DNA from: Acidobacteriota bacterium
Lineage (GTDB): Bacteria; Acidobacteriota; Vicinamibacteria; Vicinamibacterales; CAVVIG01
DNA length: 42,735 nt
Assembly (NCBI GenBank): GCA_017883165.1
Contig: JADGOC010000016.1
Location: forward strand, 1 to 42,735
Reading direction: 5' to 3'
Under the pieces are notes generated by a model. The model worked only from the letters and a program-made list of their open reading frames with translations, was not told where the DNA came from and did not search any database. The position numbers were made by a program, and so were the translations under genes. Every line of letters begins with the position of its first letter. Position 1 is the stretch's first letter. This document shows positions 15,353 to 23,221 of the stretch, piece after piece.

Positions 15353-15793
15353 GTGTTTAGGGGCAACGCGCCGGCCCGCATCGATGACAAGGGACGACTC
15401 AAGGTTCCCAACGCCTTTCGATCCCTGCTCGAAAGCAAGTACGGCCGCGAGCTGTTCCTGACGAGCCTCTCCGGCGAATACGTCCGGATCTATCCGATGC
15501 CCGTGTGGCTCGAGCTCGAACAGAAGCTCGCCGACATGCCGTCGACGCATCCGGCGAAGCTCCGCTTTCTCGATCGCGTCAACTATTTCGGCCAGATCGC
15601 GGAGCTCGACGTGCAAGGCCGCGTCCTCATCCCGGTGCGTCTGCGCGACGCGGCGACGATGGCGGGCGATGTGGACGTGCTCGGGCAAGTCAGCTACCTC
15701 GACGTCTGGAATCACGATCGATTCCTCGCCAAGCTGCAGCGCGAGCCCTACACCGACGAAGACGCGCGCGCTCTCTCGGAGTTCGGGATATGA
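15353..15793 (+). CDS. mraZ: Transcriptional regulator MraZ
   Basis: The product begins F-R-G-N-A-P-A-R-I-D-D-K-G-R-L-K-V-P-N and carries a second AbrB-like half with D-V-Q-G-R-V-L-I-P; the two D-x-x-G-R motifs are the MraZ hallmark. It forms a ring-shaped DNA-binding oligomer that represses its own operon. I chose GTG 15353 (146 residues) because the family starts at M-F-R-G and AGAGG lies 6 nt upstream; the longer frame from GTG 15329 (154 residues) begins within the operator. Its stop overlaps the rsmH start as ATGA. Confidence 0.95.
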   Translation: MFRGNAPARIDDKGRLKVPNAFRSLLESKYGRELFLTSLSGEYVRIYPMPVWLELEQKLADMPSTHPAKLRFLDRVNYFGQIAELDVQGRVLIPVRLRDAATMAGDVDVLGQVSYLDVWNHDRFLAKLQREPYTDEDARALSEFGI

Positions 15794-16674
15794 CGGGCCA
15801 CGTTCCAGTCCTCACCGCCGAAGCGCTGCAGTTCCTGCAGCCGGCGCGCGGCGGGCTGTTCGTCGACTGCACAGTCGGTCTCGGCGGGCACACGCGCGCG
15901 CTGCTCGAAGCGGGCGCGACGCGCGTCATCGGCCTCGATCGCGACCTCGACGCGCTGGCGATCGCGCGCGAGACGCTTGCGCCGTGGCACGACCGCGTCG
16001 AGCTCGTGCACGCCGATTACCGCGCGCTCGACGACGTGCTGGATCGCCGCGGCATCTCGCTCGTGGACGGCGCGCTCGCCGACCTCGGGGTGTCATCGCT
16101 GCAGTTCGACGCGCCGGGACGCGGCTTCAGCTTTCAGCGCGACGAGCCGCTCGACATGCGCATGGATCGCAGCGGCGGCGACACGGCCGCCGATCTCGTC
16201 GCGCGCTCCAGCGAGGAGGAGATGGCCGACGCGATCTTCCAGTACGGCGAGGAGCGCTTCTCGCGCCGCATCGCGCGCGCGATCGCCGCCGCGCGGCGCG
16301 AGGCGCCGATCGCGACGACCGGACAGCTCGCGGCGATCGTGCGCCGCGTCATTCCGCGGCGCGGCTACACGCGGATCGATCCCGCGACGCGCACTTTCCA
16401 GGCGCTGCGCATCTGGGTGAACCGCGAGCTCGAAGGGCTCGACCGTTTCATCGAGACGGCGGCGCGGCGGCTGCGCGCCGGCGCGCGGCTGGTCGTCATC
16501 ACCTTCCACTCGCTCGAGGATCGCATCGTCAAGCACACGCTGCGGGCGCTTGAGCGCCGCGAGGCGGCGGTGACGGTGTTGACGAAGAAACCGGTGACGC
16601 CGCTCGACGATGAAGTACAGCGCAACCCCCGCGCGCGCAGCGCGAAGCTGCGGGCCGCGGAACGCGTCGCATGA
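15790..16674 (+). CDS. rsmH: 16S rRNA (cytosine1402-N4)-methyltransferase RsmH (MraW)
   Basis: The 294-residue SAM-dependent methyltransferase shows H-V-P-V-L at the start, the SAM-binding D-C-T-V-G-L-G-G-H-T-R-A-L-L, the family motif A-D-L-G-V-S-S-L-Q-F-D, R-G-F-S-F with D-M-R-M-D, and F-H-S-L-E-D-R-I-V-K near the end. It methylates the N4 of C1402 in the ribosomal decoding centre. It is the normal second gene of the dcw cluster and overlaps mraZ by 4 nt. The protein is somewhat short of the common 300-315 residues but all motifs are present. Confidence 0.97.
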   Translation: MTGHVPVLTAEALQFLQPARGGLFVDCTVGLGGHTRALLEAGATRVIGLDRDLDALAIARETLAPWHDRVELVHADYRALDDVLDRRGISLVDGALADLGVSSLQFDAPGRGFSFQRDEPLDMRMDRSGGDTAADLVARSSEEEMADAIFQYGEERFSRRIARAIAAARREAPIATTGQLAAIVRRVIPRRGYTRIDPATRTFQALRIWVNRELEGLDRFIETAARRLRAGARLVVITFHSLEDRIVKHTLRALERREAAVTVLTKKPVTPLDDEVQRNPRARSAKLRAAERVA

Positions 16675-16698
16675 GCGCCTGAGGCGAGAGAGCACACC

Positions 16699-17088
16699 AT
16701 GCCCGAATCCTTTGAATACGCCGTCAAGAAAGACGTTCGGAACAATCCGATCGTCCGCGAGGTCGACGAGGCGCGCCAGCGCGAGCTGTGGAAGTCGGTC
16801 GGCATCGCGGGCCTGCTCGTCCTGGTGCTGCTGTTCTCGGCGTGGCAGCACTTCGAGCTGCTGCGCCACGGCTACCGGGTCGAAGAGCTCCAGCACGAGC
16901 GCGCGGCCGAGGAAGATGCGGCGCGGCATCTGCGGCTCGAAATCGAGTCGCTCAAGTCGCCCCGGCGCATCGAGCCGCTGGCCCTCGAAAAGCTGCACCT
17001 GGTCGCGCCCACCCGCGACGAAGCGATCGTGATTGAACGCGTGCTCCCGGCCGATCCCCCGGCCAAATCGGTTGTAGCGTCGCGGTGA
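16699..17088 (+). CDS. ftsL: Cell division protein FtsL
   Basis: The 129-residue protein has the bitopic FtsL plan: a charged cytoplasmic N-terminus (1-32), one membrane helix (about 33-52, G-I-A-G-L-L-V-L-V-L-L-F-S-A-W), and a periplasmic coiled coil (about 55-95) with H-L-R-L-E-I-E-S-L and S-P-R-R-I-E. Sequence conservation in FtsL is low, so position between rsmH and ftsI is major evidence. It acts in the FtsQLB complex that activates septal synthesis. ATG 16699 has a GAGAGA-type Shine-Dalgarno about 10 nt upstream, and the gene ends 4 nt before ftsI. ftsB is not in the window. Confidence 0.88.
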   Translation: MPESFEYAVKKDVRNNPIVREVDEARQRELWKSVGIAGLLVLVLLFSAWQHFELLRHGYRVEELQHERAAEEDAARHLRLEIESLKSPRRIEPLALEKLHLVAPTRDEAIVIERVLPADPPAKSVVASR

Positions 17089-17092
17089 TCGC

Positions 17093-19147
17093 GTGATCGA
17101 TCGCATCCAGCGCGTTCTCACGCGCACCGAACCTCCACAGCCGGGCGACGTCGACTGGCGCGCCACGCTCAAGCGCCGGATCGTGGTCGCCGCGGTGATC
17201 TTCGGGCTGTGGGCCGCCGCCATCGAGGCGCGGCTCGTGTACCTGCAGGTGTACAGCCACGCCGATCTGGTGGCGAAGGCCTCGAAGCAGCAGATGCACC
17301 GGATCGAGGCGCCGGCCGAGCGCGGCGACATCGTCGACCGCAAAGGACACGTGCTCGCCACGAGCGTGGACGCCGATTCGATTTTCGCCGTGCCCTCTGA
17401 AATCGACAACCCGGACGAGACGGCAGCGAAGCTCTGCGACGCGTTCGGCGACTGCACGGCCAAGGAGCGGCAGTCGCTGAGCGAGCGCCTGCATCAGGCG
17501 CGCTGGACCTACGTCCGCCGCCAGGTCCCGCCCGACGAAAAACGCCGCGTCGAGACGCTCAATCTCGACGGCATCAAGTTCATGAAGGAGAGCCACCGGT
17601 TCTACCCGAACACGGAGCTCGCGGCGCACCTGCTCGGATACGTCGGCGTCGACAACGTCGGGCTTGGCGGCATCGAGGCGGCGTACGACTCGCAGATTCG
17701 CGGCAAGCCGGGAACCGTCCTGATTCAGACCGACGCGAGGCAGCACGCGTTCAGCACGCGCGTCACCCGCCTGCCGACGGCCGGATCGACCGTCGAGCTG
17801 ACCATCGACGAGTTTCTGCAGCACGTGGCCGAGCGGGAGCTGCACGCGGGTGTGATTGCCAACCACGCCGCCGGCGGCAGCGCGATCATCATGAACCCGC
17901 ACACCGGCGAGATCCTCGCGATGGCCAACGAGCCGACGTTCAACCCGAACGCGTATCGCGATTCGCAAGAGCTCGAGCGCCGCAACCGCGCCGTGCTGGA
18001 CCTGTACGAACCGGGTTCGACGTTCAAGGTCGTGACCGCGTCGGCGGCGATCGAAGAAAAGGTGATGCCGCTCGATACGATGATCGACACCAACCCGGGC
18101 CAGATCCGGATCGATCGCACGCGCGTCGTGCACGACATGAGGAACCACGGCGTCCTGTCATTCTCCGACGTCATCGTCGAATCGAGCAATGTCGGCGCGA
18201 TCAAGATTGGCTTCAAGGTCGGCACCGAGCGGATGAGCGACTACGTGCGGCGCTACGGATTCGGCCATCCGGTCTCGGCCGATTTTCCCGGCGAGAGCTC
18301 CGGCATCGTGTGGAAGCCGGAGAAGATGACCGACAGCGCACTCGCCTCGGTGTCGATGGGCTACCAGATCGGCGTGACGCCGCTGCAGATGGCGGCGGCG
18401 GTCAGCGCGGTGGCCAACCAGGGCCAGCGCGTCGAGCCGCGCGTCGTCCGCGCGATCTACCGCGACAATCGGCGGTACGGCATTCAACCCAAGATTGTCC
18501 AGCGGACCACGAGCGTGGACACCGCCGCCACGTTGACGACGATCATGGAAGACGTCGTCGAACGCGGCACGGCGCGAGCGGCGCAGATTCCCGGTTACAC
18601 GATCGCGGGCAAGACCGGCACTGCGGCGAAGCTCGTCAACGGCCACTACTCGCACTCCGACTACAACGCGTCGTTTGTCGGCTTTCTGCCGTCGCGCGAT
18701 CCGGCTGTCACGATCATCGTAGTCATCGACTCGCCGCACGGCGCCGGCTATACCGGGGGCGTCGTGTCGGCGCCGGTGTTCAAGCGCATCGCGGAATCAA
18801 CGCTGCGGTACCTCGGCATCGGCCCGACGATCAACCCGGCGCCGGCCGTGCTGGTCGCGCGCCACTCCGACGAGCCAAACGTGCCGACCTCGGCACGGCT
18901 GCCGGCGGAGCCAGTTGTGAGTCTCGTCGCGGACGCCGCACCGGGCACGATTCCCGACCTGCGCGGCTTGAGCGCGCGGCAGGCCGTGCGCACGATCGTC
19001 AAGCTGGGGCTCATCGCCCGCATGTCGGGCGACGGTGTCGTCGTAACTCAGGAACCGGCCGCCGGCACGCCGCTCGAATCGGGCGGGGTCTGCCGGCTCG
19101 TCCTCGAGCGCACGCCGCGCCGCCGCGAGAGCTCGCCGCAGCCATGA
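17093..19147 (+). CDS. ftsI: Septal transpeptidase FtsI (PBP3 type) with C-terminal PASTA domain
   Basis: The 684-residue class B penicillin-binding protein has one N-terminal membrane helix (about 28-46), the dimerisation/pedestal region with R-G-D-I-V-D-R, and a transpeptidase domain with the three active-site motifs: Ser309-T-F-Lys312, Ser364-S-N366 and Lys507-T-G-T. Unlike proteobacterial FtsI, it ends in a PASTA-like domain (about 618-673, I-P-D-L-R-G-L-S to R-L-V-L-E-R) joined by a flexible linker. It crosslinks septal peptidoglycan with FtsW. GTG 17093 lies just after ftsL; its stop overlaps the murE ATG (ATGA). Confidence 0.96.
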   Translation: MIDRIQRVLTRTEPPQPGDVDWRATLKRRIVVAAVIFGLWAAAIEARLVYLQVYSHADLVAKASKQQMHRIEAPAERGDIVDRKGHVLATSVDADSIFAVPSEIDNPDETAAKLCDAFGDCTAKERQSLSERLHQARWTYVRRQVPPDEKRRVETLNLDGIKFMKESHRFYPNTELAAHLLGYVGVDNVGLGGIEAAYDSQIRGKPGTVLIQTDARQHAFSTRVTRLPTAGSTVELTIDEFLQHVAERELHAGVIANHAAGGSAIIMNPHTGEILAMANEPTFNPNAYRDSQELERRNRAVLDLYEPGSTFKVVTASAAIEEKVMPLDTMIDTNPGQIRIDRTRVVHDMRNHGVLSFSDVIVESSNVGAIKIGFKVGTERMSDYVRRYGFGHPVSADFPGESSGIVWKPEKMTDSALASVSMGYQIGVTPLQMAAAVSAVANQGQRVEPRVVRAIYRDNRRYGIQPKIVQRTTSVDTAATLTTIMEDVVERGTARAAQIPGYTIAGKTGTAAKLVNGHYSHSDYNASFVGFLPSRDPAVTIIVVIDSPHGAGYTGGVVSAPVFKRIAESTLRYLGIGPTINPAPAVLVARHSDEPNVPTSARLPAEPVVSLVADAAPGTIPDLRGLSARQAVRTIVKLGLIARMSGDGVVVTQEPAAGTPLESGGVCRLVLERTPRRRESSPQP

Positions 19148-20676
19148 CGTGGGCCGAACTGCACGGCGTCCTCGTGGGCCGCGGCCTGATTCGCGCGGAC
19201 GCGGCGCCGAGCGCCGACACGGCGGCCGGCGTCGTTACCGGAATCGCCTACGACTCGCGTCAGGTCGCGCGCGGCCAGGTGTTTGTCGCGCTGAAGGGGC
19301 TGCACGCCGACGGCGCCGCGTTCGCGCGCCAGGCGATCGAGCGCGGTGCGGCGGCCGTCGTGTCGGAACAACCGGCGCCGGCCGGGGTGCCCGGGGTGAA
19401 CATCCCGTGGGCGACGGTCGAGGACGCGCGGCTGGCGCTCGCGCTGCTCGCGGCGGCGTTCTACCGGCACCCGAGCGCCGACATGCGGGTCGTCGGCATT
19501 ACCGGCACCAACGGCAAGACGACGACGGCGTACCTCATCGCGTCGATCTTCGAAGCGGCGGACATCCGATGCGGCGTGCTCGGGACGGTCGCGTACCGGA
19601 TCGGCCCTGGTGAGAACGACGTGCGCGAAGCGGCGCGCACGACGCCCGAGGCGCCCGACGTGCAGGGTCTGCTGCGGGAAATGGTCGATCGCGGCTGCGG
19701 CGCCTGCGCGATGGAGGTGTCGTCGCACGCGTTGTCGCTGCGGCGCGTGGACGGGATGACGTTCGCGGCGGGCGTGTTCACGAACCTGACGCGCGATCAC
19801 CTCGACTTTCATGAGGACATGGAAGCATATTTCCAGGCGAAGCGGCGGCTGTTCGAGATGCTGCCGCGCGATGCGCCGAGCCTCATCAACATCGACGATC
19901 CGCGCGGCGGCGCGCTGGCCGAGGCCGCCGGGCGCCCGGTCACCTATGCCATCAATCGGCCCGCCGACATCGCGCCGGGTCCGCTGTCGTTCTCGCTCGA
20001 GGGGCTCAGCTTCGACGTGCGGACGCCGCGCGGCACTCTGCACGTCCGCTCGAAGCTCGTGGGACGCCCGAACGTCTACAACATTCTCGCTGCCATCTCG
20101 ACGGCGACGGCGCTGGACGTGCCATTCGACGCGATCGAGCGCGGGCTGCAGGCGCTCGACGGCGTGCCCGGACGGTTTCAGGTCGTGTCCGGCGCCAAAG
20201 ACGAAGTCACCGTCGTCGTCGACTACGCGCACACCGACGATGCGCTGCGCAACCTGCTCGAGACGGCGCGTCCGCTCGCGCGGGGCCGGCTCATCACCGT
20301 TTTTGGCTGCGGCGGCGATCGCGATCGTACCAAGCGGCCGTTGATGGGCGCCGTCGCCGGCCGGTTGAGCGACTTGATCGTGATCACCTCGGATAACCCG
20401 CGCAGCGAGGATCCAGCGCGGATTATCGAGGAGATTCAGCGCGGGATCACATCTGACACGCGGCGCGACAGCGAGCAGCGCCTGATGGCGATCGTCGATC
20501 GCCGCGCCGCCATCGCGAAGGCGATTGAGCTGGCGCATCCGGGCGATCTGGTGCTCATCGCCGGCAAGGGGCACGAAAAGTATCAGGTGATCGGCGACCG
20601 CGTGCAGCCGTTCGACGACGTCGCGGTCGCGCGTGAGGCGCTGACGCGCTGGCGGACCAACTCGGGCGTCGTGTAG
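19144..20676 (+). CDS. murE: UDP-MurNAc-L-Ala-D-Glu--meso-diaminopimelate ligase MurE
   Basis: The 510-residue Mur ligase has the ATP-binding loop T-G-T-N-G-K-T-T-T (about 120-128), the E-V-S-S-H-A-L segment, and the third-residue specificity motif D-N-P-R (417-420), which selects meso-diaminopimelate over lysine. F-T-N-L-T-R-D-H-L-D-F-H and V-V-D-Y-A-H-T-D-D-A-L are also diagnostic. It works in the cytoplasm, adding the third stem residue. The ATG overlaps the ftsI stop, and the gene ends 9 nt before murF. Confidence 0.97.
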   Translation: MTWAELHGVLVGRGLIRADAAPSADTAAGVVTGIAYDSRQVARGQVFVALKGLHADGAAFARQAIERGAAAVVSEQPAPAGVPGVNIPWATVEDARLALALLAAAFYRHPSADMRVVGITGTNGKTTTAYLIASIFEAADIRCGVLGTVAYRIGPGENDVREAARTTPEAPDVQGLLREMVDRGCGACAMEVSSHALSLRRVDGMTFAAGVFTNLTRDHLDFHEDMEAYFQAKRRLFEMLPRDAPSLINIDDPRGGALAEAAGRPVTYAINRPADIAPGPLSFSLEGLSFDVRTPRGTLHVRSKLVGRPNVYNILAAISTATALDVPFDAIERGLQALDGVPGRFQVVSGAKDEVTVVVDYAHTDDALRNLLETARPLARGRLITVFGCGGDRDRTKRPLMGAVAGRLSDLIVITSDNPRSEDPARIIEEIQRGITSDTRRDSEQRLMAIVDRRAAIAKAIELAHPGDLVLIAGKGHEKYQVIGDRVQPFDDVAVAREALTRWRTNSGVV

Positions 20677-20685
20677 GGCCGCGAC

Positions 20686-22104
20686 GTGCCGGAGGCGTCA
20701 GAGATTCAGCTGACCGCGGAGTGGATCGCCGCGGTGGTGTCGGGCGCGCTGGTCAGCGGCCGCGCAGAGCAACGCTTCGCCGGCGTTTCGATCGATACGC
20801 GCACGCTCGGCGCCGGTGAGTTGTATATCGCCATCCGTGGCGAGCGCTTCGACGGCGCGGAGTTCGCCGAGGCGGCGATCGCGGCGGGCGCAGCCGGAGT
20901 GATGGTGCCGCGCGGCCGGCGGGGCGTCGCGCGACCGCCGACGGCGGTGCCGGTGGTGATCGAAGTCGGCGACACGACGGCGGCCCTGCAGGCGCTCGGG
21001 CACGCTGTCCGCATCGAGTCGGGCACGAAGGTCGTGGCGATCACCGGCAGCGCCGGCAAGACCACGACGAAGGAAATGACGGCGGAGCTGCTCGCGTCGC
21101 GATATCGCGTGATTCGCAACCGGGGCAACTTCAACAACCACATCGGGCTGCCGCTGTCGCTCATCGACCTGAGGCAGCGGCCGGATATCGCAGTCGTCGA
21201 ACTAGGCATGAACCACACCGGAGAAATCAGCGTGCTCGTCGGACTCGCCGAGCCGGACGTGCGCGTGTGGACGAATGTCGGCGAGGCCCACCTGGAGTTT
21301 TTCGCGTCGGTCGATGCGATTGCCGACGCCAAGGCCGAGATCTTCGAGCGCGCGACGCCGGCGACCTTGCTCGTCGCCAACGCCGACGACGAGCGGATCG
21401 TGGCGCGGCTGCCGCGCTTCGCGGGACGCGTGATGACCTTCGGCATCGACCGCGACGCGGACGTTCGTGCCACCGCAGTTATGGATCGCGGGCTCGAAGG
21501 CACAACCGCGCGCGTCTCGGCCGGTCGCGAGACGATCGAACTGAAGACGTCGCTCGTTGGCCGCGGCAACCTCGCGAATGTGCTCGCGGCCACCGCCGTG
21601 GCGCTCGAGTTCGACATCCCGCTTGCCGCGATCGCCGAACGCGCGCCGACCCTCCGGCCGGCCGGCCGCCGCGGAGAGGTCGTCCGTCTCGCGCGGGGCG
21701 TGACGATCATCGACGACAGCTACAACGCGAATCCGACGGCGACACGCGGCGCGCTCGATGTCCTGGCGGGTACGGCTCCGGCCACCCGTCGTGTCGCGGT
21801 GCTCGGCGAAATGCTCGAGCTCGGCGCGCACGCCGTCCGGCTGCACGAAGAGGTGGGCCGTGCGGCCGCCCGCTCGCGTCTCGACCTGCTGATCGCTGTT
21901 GGCGGCGCCCCGGCGGAAGCGCTCGCGGCCGCCGCGGTCGCCGCGGGCATGCCCCGCGCGAGCGTCCGGCACTTCGCGGGGAGCGACGACGCGGCCGATG
22001 CCGCCGTGTCGATGATTCGCCCGGGCGATCTCGTGCTCGTGAAGGGGTCGCGCGGCGTCCGGACCGATCGCGTGGTGGATCGACTGAAGGCGGAGTTCGC
22101 CTGA
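20686..22104 (+). CDS. murF: UDP-MurNAc-tripeptide--D-Ala-D-Ala ligase MurF
   Basis: The 472-residue Mur ligase has the ATP loop A-I-T-G-S-A-G-K-T-T-T-K, N-R-G-N-F-N-N-H-I-G-L-P-L, V-V-E-L-G-M-N-H-T-G-E-I and D-D-S-Y-N-A-N-P, all characteristic of MurF. It adds the D-Ala-D-Ala dipeptide in the cytoplasm. GTG 20686 follows the murE stop by 9 nt with AGGG just upstream. Its TGA shares one base with the mraY ATG. The D-Ala-D-Ala ligase that makes its substrate is not encoded here. Confidence 0.97.
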   Translation: MPEASEIQLTAEWIAAVVSGALVSGRAEQRFAGVSIDTRTLGAGELYIAIRGERFDGAEFAEAAIAAGAAGVMVPRGRRGVARPPTAVPVVIEVGDTTAALQALGHAVRIESGTKVVAITGSAGKTTTKEMTAELLASRYRVIRNRGNFNNHIGLPLSLIDLRQRPDIAVVELGMNHTGEISVLVGLAEPDVRVWTNVGEAHLEFFASVDAIADAKAEIFERATPATLLVANADDERIVARLPRFAGRVMTFGIDRDADVRATAVMDRGLEGTTARVSAGRETIELKTSLVGRGNLANVLAATAVALEFDIPLAAIAERAPTLRPAGRRGEVVRLARGVTIIDDSYNANPTATRGALDVLAGTAPATRRVAVLGEMLELGAHAVRLHEEVGRAAARSRLDLLIAVGGAPAEALAAAAVAAGMPRASVRHFAGSDDAADAAVSMIRPGDLVLVKGSRGVRTDRVVDRLKAEFA

Positions 22105-23189
22105 TGCTGTACCACCTGCTGTATCCGTTCCACACCCGCTTCTCCGTCGTGAACGTGACGAGGTACATCACGTTCCGTACGGCTGCCGCGAGCTTGTCCG
22201 CGCTGGCGATCAGCCTCGCGCTCGGTCCGTGGATGATCGCGAAGCTCCACGAATTTCAAATCGGTCAGGTCATCCGTCAGGAAGGGCCGATGACGCATCG
22301 CGCCAAGGGCGGGACGCCGACGATGGGCGGGCTGCTGATTCTGACGGCGGCGCTCGTGCCGACCTTGCTCTGGGCGGACCTCACTAATCTCTACGTCTGG
22401 ATCGCAGTCTTGACGACGACTGCATTTGGCGGCGTCGGATTTGCCGACGACTACCTGAAGATCGTTCGCCAATCGCATCACGGGCTCTGGCCGCGTTACA
22501 AGATCCTCTATCAGGTGCTCATCGCCGCGGCGGTCGGCATCGTCCTGCTCGTGCTCGCGAAGCACGGCCTGTACAACACCCAGCTGGTCTTTCCCTTCTT
22601 CAAACGGCTCCAGCCGGATCTCGGCTGGTGGTACCTGGCGTTCGCGGTCTTCGTGTTGGTCGCGTGGTCGAACTCGGTCAACCTGACCGACGGTCTCGAC
22701 GGGCTGGCCATCAGCACGTTTGCGATTGCGGCGGCCGCGTTCACCGCGCTGGCGTACGTGACCGGGAACAAGCTGCTGGCGGACTACCTGCTGCTTCCGC
22801 ATTTTCCGTACGACGCGGAGCTGACGGTGTTCTGCGGCTCGCTCGTCGGCGCGTCGCTCGGCTTCCTTTGGTACAACTCGTACCCCGCCGAAATCTTCAT
22901 GGGCGATGTCGGATCGCTCGCGCTCGGCGCCGCGCTCGGCACGGTGGCGATCCTCCTCAAGCAGGAATTGCTGCTCGGCATCGTCGGCGGCGTGTTCGTG
23001 CTCGAGGCGCTCTCCGTGATCATCCAAGTCGGCTCGTTCAAGCTGACCGGCAAGCGCGTCTTTCGGATGGCGCCGCTTCACCACCATTTCGAGTTGATCG
23101 GCTGGAGCGAGCCGAAGGTGATCACGCGCTTCGTGATCGTCGCGATCATCTTTGCGTTGTTCAGCCTCACGACGCTGAAGTTGAGGTGA
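22104..23189 (+). CDS. mraY: Phospho-MurNAc-pentapeptide transferase MraY
   Basis: The 361-residue protein has ten membrane helices and the MraY signatures: K-G-G-T-P-T-M-G-G (69-76), the paired aspartates Asp115-Asp116 in G-F-A-D-D-Y-L-K, N-L-T-D-G-L-D-G-L-A, G-D-V-G-S-L-A-L-G, and the C-terminal A-P-L-H-H-H-F-E. It transfers phospho-MurNAc-pentapeptide to undecaprenyl phosphate, making lipid I. The start ATG overlaps the murF stop by one base. The TGA at 23187 overlaps a further ATG at 23189 that opens only a 7-codon frame, within a heptamer array before murD. Confidence 0.97.
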   Translation: MLYHLLYPFHTRFSVVNVTRYITFRTAAASLSALAISLALGPWMIAKLHEFQIGQVIRQEGPMTHRAKGGTPTMGGLLILTAALVPTLLWADLTNLYVWIAVLTTTAFGGVGFADDYLKIVRQSHHGLWPRYKILYQVLIAAAVGIVLLVLAKHGLYNTQLVFPFFKRLQPDLGWWYLAFAVFVLVAWSNSVNLTDGLDGLAISTFAIAAAAFTALAYVTGNKLLADYLLLPHFPYDAELTVFCGSLVGASLGFLWYNSYPAEIFMGDVGSLALGAALGTVAILLKQELLLGIVGGVFVLEALSVIIQVGSFKLTGKRVFRMAPLHHHFELIGWSEPKVITRFVIVAIIFALFSLTTLKLR

Positions 23190-23195
23190 TGGAAG

Positions 23196-23221
23196 TGGCT
23201 GGTGGCTGGTGACTGGTGGCT
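23196..23221. repeat. 7-bp-period array at mraY-murD junction
   Basis: Tandem units TGGCTGG, TGGCTGG and TGACTGG, followed by a partial fourth unit, fill the intergenic gap in perfect 7-bp register. The murD GTG start (23216) lies at the end of the third unit. The same unit occurs upstream of mraZ. Confidence 0.8.

Noticed and set aside
18310-19143. In-frame extension of murE upstream through ftsI
   Set aside because: The extension is Arg-rich shadow sequence; the ATG at 19144 gives the normal MurE N-terminus and length.
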